DNA of 42,327 nucleotides from an uncultured Clostridia bacterium (GTDB lineage: Bacteria; Bacillota; Clostridia; TANB77; CAG-508), in assembly GCA_948630815.1 (NCBI GenBank), contig CAPIEU010000014.1, forward strand, positions 1-42,327, read 5' to 3'. This document shows, piece after piece, positions 24,969 to 34,359 of this stretch. Below the pieces are notes generated by a model. That model saw nothing but the letters and a program-made list of their open reading frames with translations, was not told the DNA's origin and did no database searches. Within the stretch, counting starts at the first letter, position 1. Each line of letters begins with the position of its first letter. The translations under genes were made by a program, and so were the position numbers.

Positions 24969-27900
24969 ATGAACTCAATTATACAAATGCTATCAAATTC
25001 ACAAAAATTTAATAGCTATATTATGGATTTAAAAAATAAAAAAAGCCCAGAAGTTCTAACTGGGCTTACTGACGTTTGTAAAATTCTATTTGCATATGGA
25101 ACAAAAGAATATATAGGTAAAAAAATCTGTATAATTACTTATAATGAAATACAAGCAAGAAAGTTATATAAAGATATGAGCTATTTTACTGAAAAAGTGG
25201 TATTTATTCCAAAAAGAGAAATAGTTACATATGATTATGTTGCAGAAAGTAATGACTTACAAATAAAAAGAGCAGAAACTTTAAGTAAAATATATAACGG
25301 TGAAGCAGAAATAGTAATAACTACAATAGAAGCATTACAGCAAAAAATTATTCCAAAAGAAACCTTATTTAAAGAAATACTAAAATTTGAAGTAGGAAAA
25401 AGCTACAATATAGATAGTTTGAAAAAAAGTTTAGTAGCACTTGGGTTTGTAAGATGTGAATTAATTGAAGCAAAAGGTCAATTTAGTATAAGAGGCGGAA
25501 TTATAGATATTGGTATAACACAAAAAGAGGGAGTAAGAATTGAGCTTTGGGGAGATGAAGTTGATTCTATAAGGTATTTCAATATATCAAGTCAACGTTC
25601 AACCAAAATGATAAAAGAAATAGAAATTTATCCAGCACATGAATTCATATTAGAAAAAGATATAGAAGATGTATGTAAAAGTATAGAAAAAAGATTTGAG
25701 GATTTAGAAAATAAAGATAATATTGCAGCTGATATAGAATTAATAAAATCAGGTAATTATATAAGTAAAATAGATAAATACTATGATAGCTTTTATACTA
25801 AAACTACAAATTTATTAGACTATTTAAAAGATTACCTAATATTTTTAGATGAGGCAAGAAAAATAAAAGCAAGAGCTAGTAATGTATTAATAGATAATCA
25901 AAATGTACAAAAAGTATTAATAGAAAAAGGAAAAATTATCCCAGATGGATTAAAAAATTTATATGAATGCGAGGAAATTTTATCAAAAATACTAAAAGGA
26001 ACAACAATATATTTAGAAAAGCAAGATATAGGAAAGCTAGAAGAAAGTGAAGATTTAAAGCAAAAGGGGATAAATTTTGAAACAAGAGAAGTAAACTTTT
26101 ATAAAAGCAGTATGGAATTATTTTTAGAAGAAGCAAAAGTTGCCTGCCAAAAACAAAAAAAAGTAGTAGTACTAGCAGGAAATGAAGAAATAGCTAAAAA
26201 ACTTTCTTTACTATTATTAGAAAATGAAATACCACATAAATATATAGAAAAACTAGATGTAGAAATTCCAAAGTCTACAGTTATTGTATCAACAAAAGGA
26301 TTATCAACAGGATTTGAAATATTTGATTTAAACCTTTTAATTATTAGTAGTGAAGAACTATTTAATAAAGATGCAAAAAAGAGAAAAAGAGCAAATAGCG
26401 AATTTTCAAAAGCAGAAAAGGTAGTATTTGCAGATTTAAAAATAGGGGATTATGTAGTACATAAAACTCATGGAATTGGGCAATTTATAGGAGTAAACAC
26501 AATTAAAGCAGACAATATTACAAAAGACTATATTAAAATAAAATATAGAGATGATGATATTTTATATATTCCAACAAATCAGCTAGATAGCATTAGAAAA
26601 TATATAGGTGGTGGAGAAGCAGCTCCAAAGCTAAATAGATTAGGAAGTAAAGAATGGACAAATACAAAGAAAAAAGTAAAATCAAATTTACAAGAAATAG
26701 CTAAAAATCTTATTGAACTATATGCAAAAAGGCAGAAAGTAAAAGGTTTTGCATTTGAAAAAGATACACCTTGGCAAACACAATTTGAAGAAAGTTTTCC
26801 ATATGTTGAAACACAAGATCAGTTAAGATGTATAGAAGAAGTAAAAAAAGATATGGAAAAAGATAAACCAATGGATAGACTTCTTTGTGGTGATGTTGGA
26901 TATGGAAAAACAGAAGTTGCCATTCGTGCAGCATTTAAAGCAGTTATGAACCATAAACAAGTGGCATACTTAGTTCCAACAACAGTGCTTGCAAATCAAC
27001 AATATGAAAGTTTTAAAGAAAGAATGGAAAATTTTGCGATAAATGTAGAACTTTTAAACAGATTTAGAACAAAAAAAGAACAAGATGAAGTTATAAAAAA
27101 ATTAAAACTTGGAGAAGTAGATGTTGTTATAGGAACACATAGAATCCTAAGTAAAGATGTAGAGTTTAAAGATTTAGGACTATTAATTATAGATGAAGAA
27201 CATCGTTTTGGTGTAAAAGATAAAGAAAAAATAAAAGAGTTAAAAACCAATGTAGATGTATTAACAATGACAGCAACACCAATACCAAGAACACTGCATA
27301 TGTCTATTGTTGGGGTAAGAGATATGTCTGTAATATATGAGCCACCAGGAAATAGAAGACCAGTTCAAACTTATGTGCTTGAATATGATGAAGAAGTTAT
27401 AAAAGAAGCAATAACTAAAGAATTAGAAAGAAATGGACAGGTATTTTATTTATATAACAATGTAGAAGGAATAATAAAAAAAGCAGAAGATGTTAAAGAT
27501 TTAGTACCAGAAGCAAAAGTTGGATTTGCACATGGAAAAATGACAGGAAAAGAACTTGAAGAAATTATGATGGACTTTATAGAAAAAAGAATAGATGTCT
27601 TGGTATGTACAACAATACTAGAATCAGGTATAGATATACCAAATGCAAACACAATAATTGTTGAAAATGCAGATAGATTAGGCTTAGCACAACTATATCA
27701 AATTAGAGGTAGAGTAGGAAGAAGTAGTACACAAAGTTATGCATATATAACATATAAACCAGACAAACTATTAAGTGAAGTAGCAGATAAGAGATTAAAA
27801 GCAATAAAAGAATTTACTGAATTTGGTGCTGGATTTAAAATTGCAATGCGAGACTTAGAAATAAGAGGAGCAGGAAGTTTGCTTCGGTGAAATTCAACAC

Positions 27901-28432
27901 GGACATATGGACCAAGTAGGTTATGACACATATTGTAAATTATTAGACGAAGTAGTAAAGGAAATGCAAGGAATTGAAACAAAAGAAGAACTAGATGTAC
28001 AAATAGATATAAACATTTCAAGTTACATTCCAGATGAATATATAGAAAATAGTAGTCAAAAAATTGAGGTGTATCAAAATATAGCACTTAGCCGAACAGA
28101 AGAAGACATACAAAATGTAATAGATGAAATTATAGATAGATTTGGGGCTATGCCAGAAGAAGTAAATAATTTATTAGAAATAGCACGTATAAAAGAACTT
28201 GCAAAAAAGGCATTTGTAACAAAAATTTCTGGAAGAAGAGAAAGTGTTATATTTAACTTTGATGCAAGTAACTTTAATATGAATATAGTAGATAAATTAG
28301 TGAAAAAATATAGAAATGAAATAAGGTTTTCACGGAGGAATTGAGCCATATATAACATATAGACTACCAGAAAATTCAGATGCAGTTATTGTAAAGAAAA
28401 TAAAAGTGTTCTTAAAAGAATGTGTAGAATGA
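24969..28432 (+). CDS. mfd: Transcription-repair coupling factor Mfd, with two CGG +1 shift sites
   Basis: Mfd removes stalled RNA polymerase and recruits UvrA. The UvrB-homology region comes first (GQFSIRGGIIDIG), then the RNAP-binding domain (KIGDYVVHKTHGIGQFIGV) and helicase motifs: Walker A LLCGDVGYGKTEVA (about residues 642-655), DEEH box LLIIDEEHRFGV, TATPIPRTL and QIRGRVGRS. CGG at 27885 follows RGAGSLL; skipping C gives the invariant GEIQHGHMDQVGYD. CGG at 28333 follows EIRFS; skipping C gives GGIEPYITYRLPEN and the end at 28430-28432. The full protein is 1153 aa, a normal length. Without the shifts the C-terminal regulatory domain would be lost. Confidence 0.95.
27885..27887 (+). other. 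CGG +1 recoding site 11 (mfd)
   Basis: In-frame CTT CGG T with TGA next; skipping C gives the invariant Gly of LLGEIQHGH (Gly973). Confidence 0.93.
28333..28335 (+). other. CGG +1 recoding site 12 (mfd)
   Basis: In-frame TCA CGG A (frame set by site 11) with TGA three codons on; skipping C gives Gly1122 and the last 31 residues. Confidence 0.88.
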
Positions 28433-28436
28433 TGGA

Positions 28437-28499
28437 GACTGTTTAATCCATGTATTAAATATCTTACGAAGCTTTGTATGCATTAAGTTTGAACAGTAA
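28437..28499. repeat. Inverted-repeat element with TATCTTACGAAG core, second copy
   Basis: It shares TTAAATATCTTACGAAG (28455-28471) exactly with 12042-12058 and is flanked by ACTGTTTAAT and ATTAAGTTTGAACAGT. It occupies most of the mfd-trmH gap. Confidence 0.5.
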
Positions 28500-28515
28500 C
28501 GAGTAAGGAGGAATT

Positions 28516-29311
28516 ATGCAAATTATAACAAGTAAAGACAATGAAATTATAAAAAATATACGAAAATTGAAAGACAAAAAATATAGAGAAATAGAAAATA
28601 AATATATTGTAGAGGGAATTAAACTAATAGAAGAAGCGGTAGAAGAAAAAGCAAAAATTGATACAATAGTAGTATGTGAAGACTGTGTAGAAAATAATAC
28701 TATAGAACAAAAATTAATGTATGAAATTGCGAAATATAATTGTATATATGTATCAGAAAAAGTTTTTAATGCAGTAACAGAAGTAACAAATCCTCAAGGA
28801 ATTTTAGCAGTGGTAGAAAAAGAAAGTAAAGAAGATGCAATAGATTATAACCAAGATGTTATTGTAGTTTTAGATGGAATACAAGACCCAGGAAATTTAG
28901 GCACAATATTAAGAACAGCTGATAGTGTGCGGATTAAGCCAAATAATAATTTCAAAAGAAACAGCAGATGCGTATAACCCAAAAGTAGTAAGATCAACAA
29001 TGGGAGCGATATTTAGAGTTAAAATAATTGTAGTAGAAGATTTAGTAAAAACACTAAGAGAAATAAAAAAACATAAATTTAGAGTAGTTGCAGCATCACT
29101 TAAAACTAAAGATAGCATATATGATGTAGAATATGATAAAAAAGTAATTGTAATTGGAAATGAAGCAAATGGAGTATCAAATGAAATTTTAGATATTGCA
29201 GACATTCAAGCAAAAATTCCAATGCTTGGTAAAACTGAAAGCCTAAATGCTTCTGTTGCAACAAGTGTAATTTTGTATGAATATGTAAGACAGAAGATAA
29301 GTAGTAAATAA
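28516..29311 (+). CDS. TrmH/SpoU family RNA 2'-O-methyltransferase, with one CGG +1 shift site
   Basis: A 264-aa SPOUT-class methyltransferase acting on rRNA or tRNA ribose. An N-terminal substrate-binding domain (EIENKYIVEGIKLIEEAV) precedes the catalytic domain. Motif 1 is VLDGIQDPGNLGTILRTADS. CGG at 28930 follows TADSV; skipping C gives GLSQIIISKETADAYNPKVV, the expected continuation with the invariant Gly (Gly139). Motif 2 is KVIVIGNEANGVSNEI and motif 3 is IPMLGKTESLNASVATSVIL (knotted SAM site). Without the shift both SAM-binding motifs would be lost. Start ATG after AAGGAGG. Confidence 0.9.
28930..28932 (+). other. CGG +1 recoding site 13 (trmH-like)
   Basis: In-frame GTG CGG A at codon 139; skipping C gives TADSVGLSQIIIS with the family glycine. 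Confidence 0.9.
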
Positions 29312-29315
29312 AAGC

Positions 29316-29342
29316 AAAACCCACAATTTGTGGGTTTTATTT
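29316..29342. terminator. Bidirectional terminator between trmH and DUF4364 gene
   Basis: AAAACCCACAA pairs with TTGTGGGTTTT, with A runs on one side and TTTATTTTTA on the other, so it can serve both convergent genes. Confidence 0.85.
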
Positions 29343-29876
29343 TTATTTACTACTTAATATATCTTTAATAATAGGATAAATGTCATTATAATTATTTTCC
29401 CATTTTTCAGCCATATGTTTTGCTTCTTTACTAGAATTTGCTTGAAGCTTGATTTCAAAAATAGGCACATTATTCTTAACCAATTTACAATTAACAATAA
29501 ATTCATGTTCATTTTTTGGAGTAAACTCGGAAATAGCATGGTCTTTATATTGAGCCTCATCAACTTCTTCATTTAAAAAATTATCAATTTGAAGTTTTAT
29601 AATACCTGGCAAAATATCCTCTGTAAGAGATAAGGTTTCTTTTCCTAAATCCGTTATTTTATACATAGTTTCATCATCTTCTGTATAACCAATTATATAA
29701 TTATTTTCAAGTAAATCTAATAAAAATTGTTGAAAATAAAAATAATTCATTTCTTTAACAGATAATGTAAGCTTTAAAAGGTTGTCATTATCTATTGGTT
29801 TATCAAGTTTATTTAAAATATATAAAAGTAATACTTTATTTTCTGCTAAAATTTCACTATCTTCATTTAATTTCAT
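29343..29876 (-). CDS. DUF4364 family protein
   Basis: A 177-aa protein typical of clostridia. The N-terminal half looks like a winged helix (LLLYILNKLDKPIDNDNLLK, YKITDLGKETLSL), the C-terminal half like a small sensor or dimerisation domain (EFIVNCKLVKNNVPIFEIKL). It is probably a DNA-binding regulator, but its targets are not known. No signal peptide. It faces trmH. The minus-strand CGG string reads ACG GAT and is not in frame. Confidence 0.75.
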   Translation of the reverse strand: MKLNEDSEILAENKVLLLYILNKLDKPIDNDNLLKLTLSVKEMNYFYFQQFLLDLLENNYIIGYTEDDETMYKITDLGKETLSLTEDILPGIIKLQIDNFLNEEVDEAQYKDHAISEFTPKNEHEFIVNCKLVKNNVPIFEIKLQANSSKEAKHMAEKWENNYNDIYPIIKDILSSK

Positions 29877-29960
29877 ATTTTATAAAGAGTCCTTTCTTGT
29901 ATAGTGTTGTATTACCGATCCCATGGTTACAGAGTTTATACTTTAATTTATTTCAAACTA

Positions 29961-30050
29961 GTTCCACGTGGATGTAGTGCTTTTTATTTTTCGAACCTGA
30001 GAGAAAAATAAAAATGCCCTACATCCAGCAAGATGGAACGGATTTTATAA
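29961..30050. repeat. Hairpin element family TCCATCTTGCTG, copy 2 (reverse orientation)
   Basis: GGATGTAGTGCTTTTTATTT pairs with AAATAAAAATGCCCTACATC; the edges GTTCCACGTGG and CAAGATGGAACGG match copy 3. Its 5' edge (TTATAAAATCC on the minus strand) supplies the stop codon of the recoded engB. Confidence 0.75.
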
Positions 30051-30633
30051 TACATAGACCGATATTTTATCCCAAACAGCATCTGTATACAATTTCTTTT
30101 GGGAAGAAAATGGAAGAATTGTACTAAAAGAAATACCGAAGTTCTTTTTTTAAATCCTCAACATATGATACTACTTTAGTTGGAGCAATTTTATCAGCTT
30201 TATTTGCAAGCACCATAAAAGGTAAATTAGATCTCATAACATAATCATACATCAATCTATCATTTTCAGTAGGTTTATGACGAATATCTATTAGAAATAT
30301 GATTAAAGTAATAGTATTTCTTTTAACTAAATACTCTTCTGTAAATTTACCAACTTTTTCCTGCTCAATTTTAGACATTTTACTATAGCCATATCCAGGT
30401 AAATCAACAAAATAAAATTTATCATCTATATTATAAAAATTAATTTGACGTGTTTTACCAGGTTCACTACTAGTTCTAGCAAGAGATTTTCTATTAATCA
30501 TAGTATTTATAAATGAAGATTTTCCAACATTAGACTTTCCAACTAAAACTATTTCAGGCAATTTATTAGTTGGGTATTGTCTTGTACTAACAGCGGAAAC
30601 TTCAAATTTAGGATTATTAACTTTCATTTTCAA
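30045..30633 (-). CDS. engB: Ribosome biogenesis GTPase EngB/YsxC, with one CGG +1 shift site
   Basis: EngB assists 50S assembly. The G motifs are G1 VGKSNVGKSSFIN, G3 VDLPGYG (DxxG), G4 LANKADK. The minus-strand CGG at 30138-30136 follows KKEL; skipping C gives GISFSTILPFSSQKKLYTDA, which restores the G5 motif (FSS, equivalent to SA(K/L)) and the final helix (VWDKI), ending at TAA 30047-30045 and giving 195 aa, the family length. Read conventionally it ends after KELRYFF and lacks G5. It is the only minus-strand example in the window and shows the pattern does not depend on strand. Confidence 0.93.
30136..30138 (-). other. CGG +1 recoding site 14 (engB, minus strand)
   Basis: On the minus strand, in-frame CTT CGG T at codon 166; skipping C gives Gly166 and restores the G5 motif and last helix. 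Confidence 0.88.
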
Positions 30634-30651
30634 CCTCTTTTAATATATTTT

Positions 30652-31932
30652 TTATTTTTCTAGTTTTTCTTTTCCACCCATATAAGGTTGTAAAGCTTTT
30701 GGAATACTTATACTTCCATCTTCATTATAATTATTTTCAAGTAAAGCTATAAGCATACGAGGAGGAGCAACTACTGTATTATTTAAAGTATGAGCATAAT
30801 AATTACCATTTTCTCCTTTTATACGAATACCTAAACGTCTACTTTGTGCATCTGTTAGGTTTGAACAACTTCCAACTTCAAAATATTTTTGTTGTCTTGG
30901 ACTCCAAGCCTCTACATCAACACTTTTTGCTTTCAAATCAGCAAGGTCACCACTACAACATTCTAAAGTACGAACAGGAATATCTAAACTTCTAAATAAT
31001 TCTACAGTATAAGACCACATTTTATTATACCATTCATAACTTTCTTCAGGTTCACAAACAACTACCATTTCTTGTTTTTCAAATTGATGTATACGGTAAA
31101 TTCCACGTTCTTCTATACCATGAGCACCTTTTTCTTTTCTAAAGCAAGGAGAATATGATGTCATAGTATATGGTAATGAAGACTTTTGTAAAATTTGATC
31201 TTTAAATTTACCAATCATAGAATGTTCACTTGTTCCAATTAAGTACAAATCTTCACCTTCAATTTTATACATCATAGCATCCATTTCTTCAAAACTCATA
31301 ACACCTGTTACAACTTGAGAACGAATCATAAAAGGAGGAACACAATAAGTAAAGCCTTTATTAATCATAAAGTCTCTTGCATATGAAATAACGGCACTAT
31401 GAAGTCTTGCAATATCACCCATTAAATAATAAAAACCATTACCTGCAACTCTTCTTGCAGAATCTAAATCTATACCAGAAAACTTATCCATAATATCGGC
31501 ATGATAAGGAATTTCATAATCTGGAACTATTGGTTCGCCAAATTTTTCTACTTCTACATTTTTAGAATCATCTTCACCAATTGGAACAGAAGAGTGAATC
31601 ATATTTGGTATTTTCATCATTCTTTCTTTAATTTCTAAAGCAAGACTAGCTTCTAGTTTCTCATTTTCTGCAAGTTCTAAATTTATATCATTAACTTGCT
31701 TTTTTATAGCTTCTGCTTCATCTTTTTTACCATTTTTCATAAGAATACCAATTTCACTACTTAAACTATTACGACTAGAACGAAGTTCATCACCTTTTAA
31801 TTTAGTAGTTCTATTTTTTGTATCTAATTCTATAACTTCATCAACTAAATGAAGTTTATGAGCTTGAAATTTCTTTTTTATATTTTCTTTAACAAGGGCT
31901 GGATTTTCTCTTACAAATTTAATGTCTAACAT
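30652..31932 (-). CDS. serS: Seryl-tRNA synthetase
   Basis: A 426-aa class II synthetase charging tRNA-Ser. The N-terminal coiled-coil arm spans about residues 30-105 (KLKGDELRSSRNSLSSEIG onward). Motif 2 is YSPCFRKEKGAHGIEERGIY (about 261-280) and motif 3 lies in NNTVVAPPRMLIALLENNYN (about 378-397). The start follows GTAGGAGGTAAC. I see no T-box leader in the ~100 nt upstream. No in-frame CGG. engB lies 18 nt downstream. Confidence 0.96.
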   Translation of the reverse strand: MLDIKFVRENPALVKENIKKKFQAHKLHLVDEVIELDTKNRTTKLKGDELRSSRNSLSSEIGILMKNGKKDEAEAIKKQVNDINLELAENEKLEASLALEIKERMMKIPNMIHSSVPIGEDDSKNVEVEKFGEPIVPDYEIPYHADIMDKFSGIDLDSARRVAGNGFYYLMGDIARLHSAVISYARDFMINKGFTYCVPPFMIRSQVVTGVMSFEEMDAMMYKIEGEDLYLIGTSEHSMIGKFKDQILQKSSLPYTMTSYSPCFRKEKGAHGIEERGIYRIHQFEKQEMVVVCEPEESYEWYNKMWSYTVELFRSLDIPVRTLECCSGDLADLKAKSVDVEAWSPRQQKYFEVGSCSNLTDAQSRRLGIRIKGENGNYYAHTLNNTVVAPPRMLIALLENNYNEDGSISIPKALQPYMGGKEKLEK

Positions 31933-32028
31933 AACGTTACCTCCTACGAAATAAAAAACATTTTAATATAAATATTTTAACACAACTTTGACAGAAATAC
32001 AAGGATTTAAAAAATTTGATACATAGTA

Positions 32029-32057
32029 TTGCAATTTACATAACGTAATGATATAAT
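32029..32057 (+). promoter_or_regulatory. Promoter for the hypothetical membrane gene
   Basis: TTGCAA (32029-32034), 17-nt spacer, TATAAT (32052-32057). The ~95-nt leader contains a TTCTGCT/AGCAGAA hairpin (about 32100-32124). Confidence 0.6.
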
Positions 32058-32155
32058 AATAGAAGTTTGTAGGAAAAATCTTACAAAGGCAACTGTAGGA
32101 TTCTGCTGTTTATTTATAGCAGAAAATAAAAATTAAAACTAAAAGGAGAGACAGT

Positions 32156-32911
32156 ATGAAAGAAAAGAAAGAAGTTCGGAATCAGGTTTCAAAGAAAGGC
32201 TTCGTAGAAAAGTACGAAGAAATTACACAGGCATTAAAGAAAGTAATAATTATAATTGCGTATGTGATTATCAGTTTTCCGCTTTTTACGGCTGGTTCGT
32301 ATTACGTAACTGGGCAACTGATCGGCGAGGGGTTATATACATACTCGGAAGAAGCATATAACAATATGAAGGTGATTTTGAGTTACGACATTGTAGAAAA
32401 TGTTGGCATTGATACATATCACATGATTAATGCTACAGGTCTCACTGTTAAAAAAATTATGTGGTTTGGCAAAGATAATGTCAGTGAAGAAGAGTTATCA
32501 ACGATTGAATATGCTATAACAAAAGGTATAATACCCACAGAAGACTTAGAAACAAAAGTAATAGATGAATATAACATCATCTATGAAGACGGTAAGATAA
32601 TGCTTTGCTGTGAAAAAAGAATAGGGGAATTTTTTACAGCAAGGATTACACAAGAAATGGATTCAAATTTTAACGCAATTAGTAGTACACGCAACTATGA
32701 ATTTGAAGAAGAGTATGCGAATAAATTTCAGTTTTTTTATGGGGCGTGTATGATTGGAGGAGCCATTGTTGCATGGATACTATTTACAGCATTTTTAAGC
32801 TGTATAGTATTGATAGTAGCAACCATTATAAAAAAATACATAGAAAAAAAAGATGAAATTGAAGACTCTATAGAAGTATGTGAAGAATTGAATAAAGTGA
32901 CTGAAGCCTGA
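32156..32911 (+). CDS. Hypothetical membrane protein using CGG as Arg
   Basis: I do not recognise this 251-aa protein. It has a hydrophobic helix near the N-terminus (about residues 26-48: VIIIIAYVIISFPLFTAG), an extracellular middle region, and a second helix near 196-222, with a Glu/Lys-rich tail. The codon use of its 5' part (CCG-like strings, ACG, CGG, GGC) is richer in G+C than its neighbours. Codon 8 is CGG (32177) and is in frame with no sign of a shift: skipping C would reach a TAG after nine codons. It looks acquired. The start follows AAAAGGAGAGAC, and a terminator follows. Confidence 0.6.
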   Translation: MKEKKEVRNQVSKKGFVEKYEEITQALKKVIIIIAYVIISFPLFTAGSYYVTGQLIGEGLYTYSEEAYNNMKVILSYDIVENVGIDTYHMINATGLTVKKIMWFGKDNVSEEELSTIEYAITKGIIPTEDLETKVIDEYNIIYEDGKIMLCCEKRIGEFFTARITQEMDSNFNAISSTRNYEFEEEYANKFQFFYGACMIGGAIVAWILFTAFLSCIVLIVATIIKKYIEKKDEIEDSIEVCEELNKVTEA

Positions 32912-32945
32912 AAGACTGAGATTCTACGAAACTACCTAAAACTAG

Positions 32946-32976
32946 AAAACCTTGGCATATTTTGCTAAGGTTTTTT
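32946..32976 (+). terminator. Terminator after the hypothetical membrane gene
   Basis: AAAACCTT (32946-32953) pairs with AAGGTTTTTT (32967-32976), ending in six T. Confidence 0.75.
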
Positions 32977-33071
32977 AGAATAATTGTTAAAGTAATGAAG
33001 TTATAGAATAAGTATAAAAAAAACAACACAACCAAATAGATTGTGCTGTTATTTTCATATGTACGAGAAAT

Positions 33072-34010
33072 TTAATTATTACGATAACAGAAATATTGAC
33101 CACTATCTGATGACCACCATATGCCATCACCTTGTTCAAATCGCGATTGGAACACAATATTACTAGGCATACCAGTTTCAACACGACCACGCAAAAAATC
33201 TTCCATGTTTTGCCATACTTCTTCAGAAGGTATAGCACGGTCAAATGCACCACTTGCAACAGTTGAATATTGACCAGGCTGATGAATTACATCATATAAA
33301 TTATCTGGATAAACATTATTTGAATACATAATGCGATTTTCCAACACTTGAGCAGTGTAATATTGTTCTTCAGCGGAACAATTTCCACTTTCAACATATA
33401 CGAGGCAACATACAGGGTCATAGTATTCCTCAAAAAAATCATCTGCAATGGTTTTTGCATTAAGATAAAGCTGAGAAAGCTCCTCTTTAGCCACAATATA
33501 TTGCTCATTGGTTTCACAAATATATTCATAATTACTTGCGAGATTAGAAAGTTCCTCTTGTCTTTGACGATATAAATAAGAAAATTTAGGAATTTCTTCT
33601 ATTAAATTATATAGAGCTTTATATACTGAAATATGTTCTTTAACTTCAGATAATGTGGTTTCATATGCATTAAAAGATTCCTCAAGTGAATTAAAGTTAC
33701 GATTTGCAATACTACAGACCAGTGAAGCTTCAACTTCATTATAAAGACTTTCAATTTCATCTTTCAAATTTTGAAGTTCTTCAAAGTCTGCTAAAAGTTC
33801 ATTATGGGTTTTTTCAAAATTTTTAAAATCCTCCTCTGTTGGTAATGAAATTGTTCTTGATGTTATGGTAAAACTCTCACCTTCCTTAGCAAATACTTTA
33901 CTACTAAGAAATAAAAGAGTAAAACCAGTTACAAATACAAAGCATATAAGCAATAAAAATGATGAATTTACAGATACATTTTTATTGCTCTTCCGTTTTG
34001 TTGTAGCCAT
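33072..34010 (-). CDS. SleB/CwlJ-type cell wall hydrolase with coiled coil
   Basis: A 312-aa envelope protein. An N-terminal membrane anchor or signal (about residues 15-39: FLLLICFVFVTGFTLLFLS) precedes a long helical coiled coil (about 55-185). A C-terminal hydrolase_2 domain of the spore-cortex-lytic type follows: VYVESGNCSAEEQYYTAQVL with the probable catalytic Glu, then QPGQYSTVASGAFDRAIPS. Codon 6 is CGG (33995-33993) and must be Arg here, since the +1 path stops after eight codons. With 32156 it forms a small block with CGG, CGA and CGT arginines unlike the AGA-only core genes, so it is probably acquired. Confidence 0.75.
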   Translation of the reverse strand: MATTKRKSNKNVSVNSSFLLLICFVFVTGFTLLFLSSKVFAKEGESFTITSRTISLPTEEDFKNFEKTHNELLADFEELQNLKDEIESLYNEVEASLVCSIANRNFNSLEESFNAYETTLSEVKEHISVYKALYNLIEEIPKFSYLYRQRQEELSNLASNYEYICETNEQYIVAKEELSQLYLNAKTIADDFFEEYYDPVCCLVYVESGNCSAEEQYYTAQVLENRIMYSNNVYPDNLYDVIHQPGQYSTVASGAFDRAIPSEEVWQNMEDFLRGRVETGMPSNIVFQSRFEQGDGIWWSSDSGQYFCYRNN

Positions 34011-34130
34011 TTTTTTCTGTAATTTCTCCTTTCAAAGTTTTATGTGAATAATTATATCATAAATTGTAAAATTATGTCAATGGTAAAATTTCATAATTAT
34101 TGAAAAAATGCTAATGTTTAGTCTATGTAT

Positions 34131-34224
34131 TATAAAATCCGTTCCATCTTGCTGGATGTAAGGCATTTTTATTTTTCTCGAGAGGTTTCGAAAAATAAAA
34201 AGCACTACATCCACGTGGAACTAC
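34131..34224. repeat. Hairpin element family TCCATCTTGCTG, copy 3
   Basis: GGATGTAAGGCATTTTTATT pairs with AATAAAAAGCACTACATCC, bracketed by CCGTTCCATCTTGCT and CCACGTGGAACTAC. It is the main content of the 349-nt gap between the SleB-type gene and the L,D-transpeptidase gene; the rest is A/T-rich leader and promoter. Confidence 0.75.
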
Positions 34225-34315
34225 ATAGAAATAAATTAAAGGCTCAACTATAACGAAAAAATATATATGGTAATATTAGATTTTAAAAATTACCATAGTA
34301 AATAAATTAATTATA

Positions 34316-34324
34316 TGCTATAAT
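34316..34324 (+). promoter_or_regulatory. Extended -10 promoter of the L,D-transpeptidase gene
   Basis: TGCTATAAT is a perfect extended -10 element (TGnTATAAT), 36 nt before the start codon. No clear -35 is needed or seen. Confidence 0.5.
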
Positions 34325-34359
34325 ATAGAAAGTAACATAAGATTAAAAGGGGAAATAAT

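Noticed and set aside
31933..32030. T-box riboswitch before serS.
   Set aside because: The leader is only about 100 nt and I see neither the T-box sequence nor a specifier stem.
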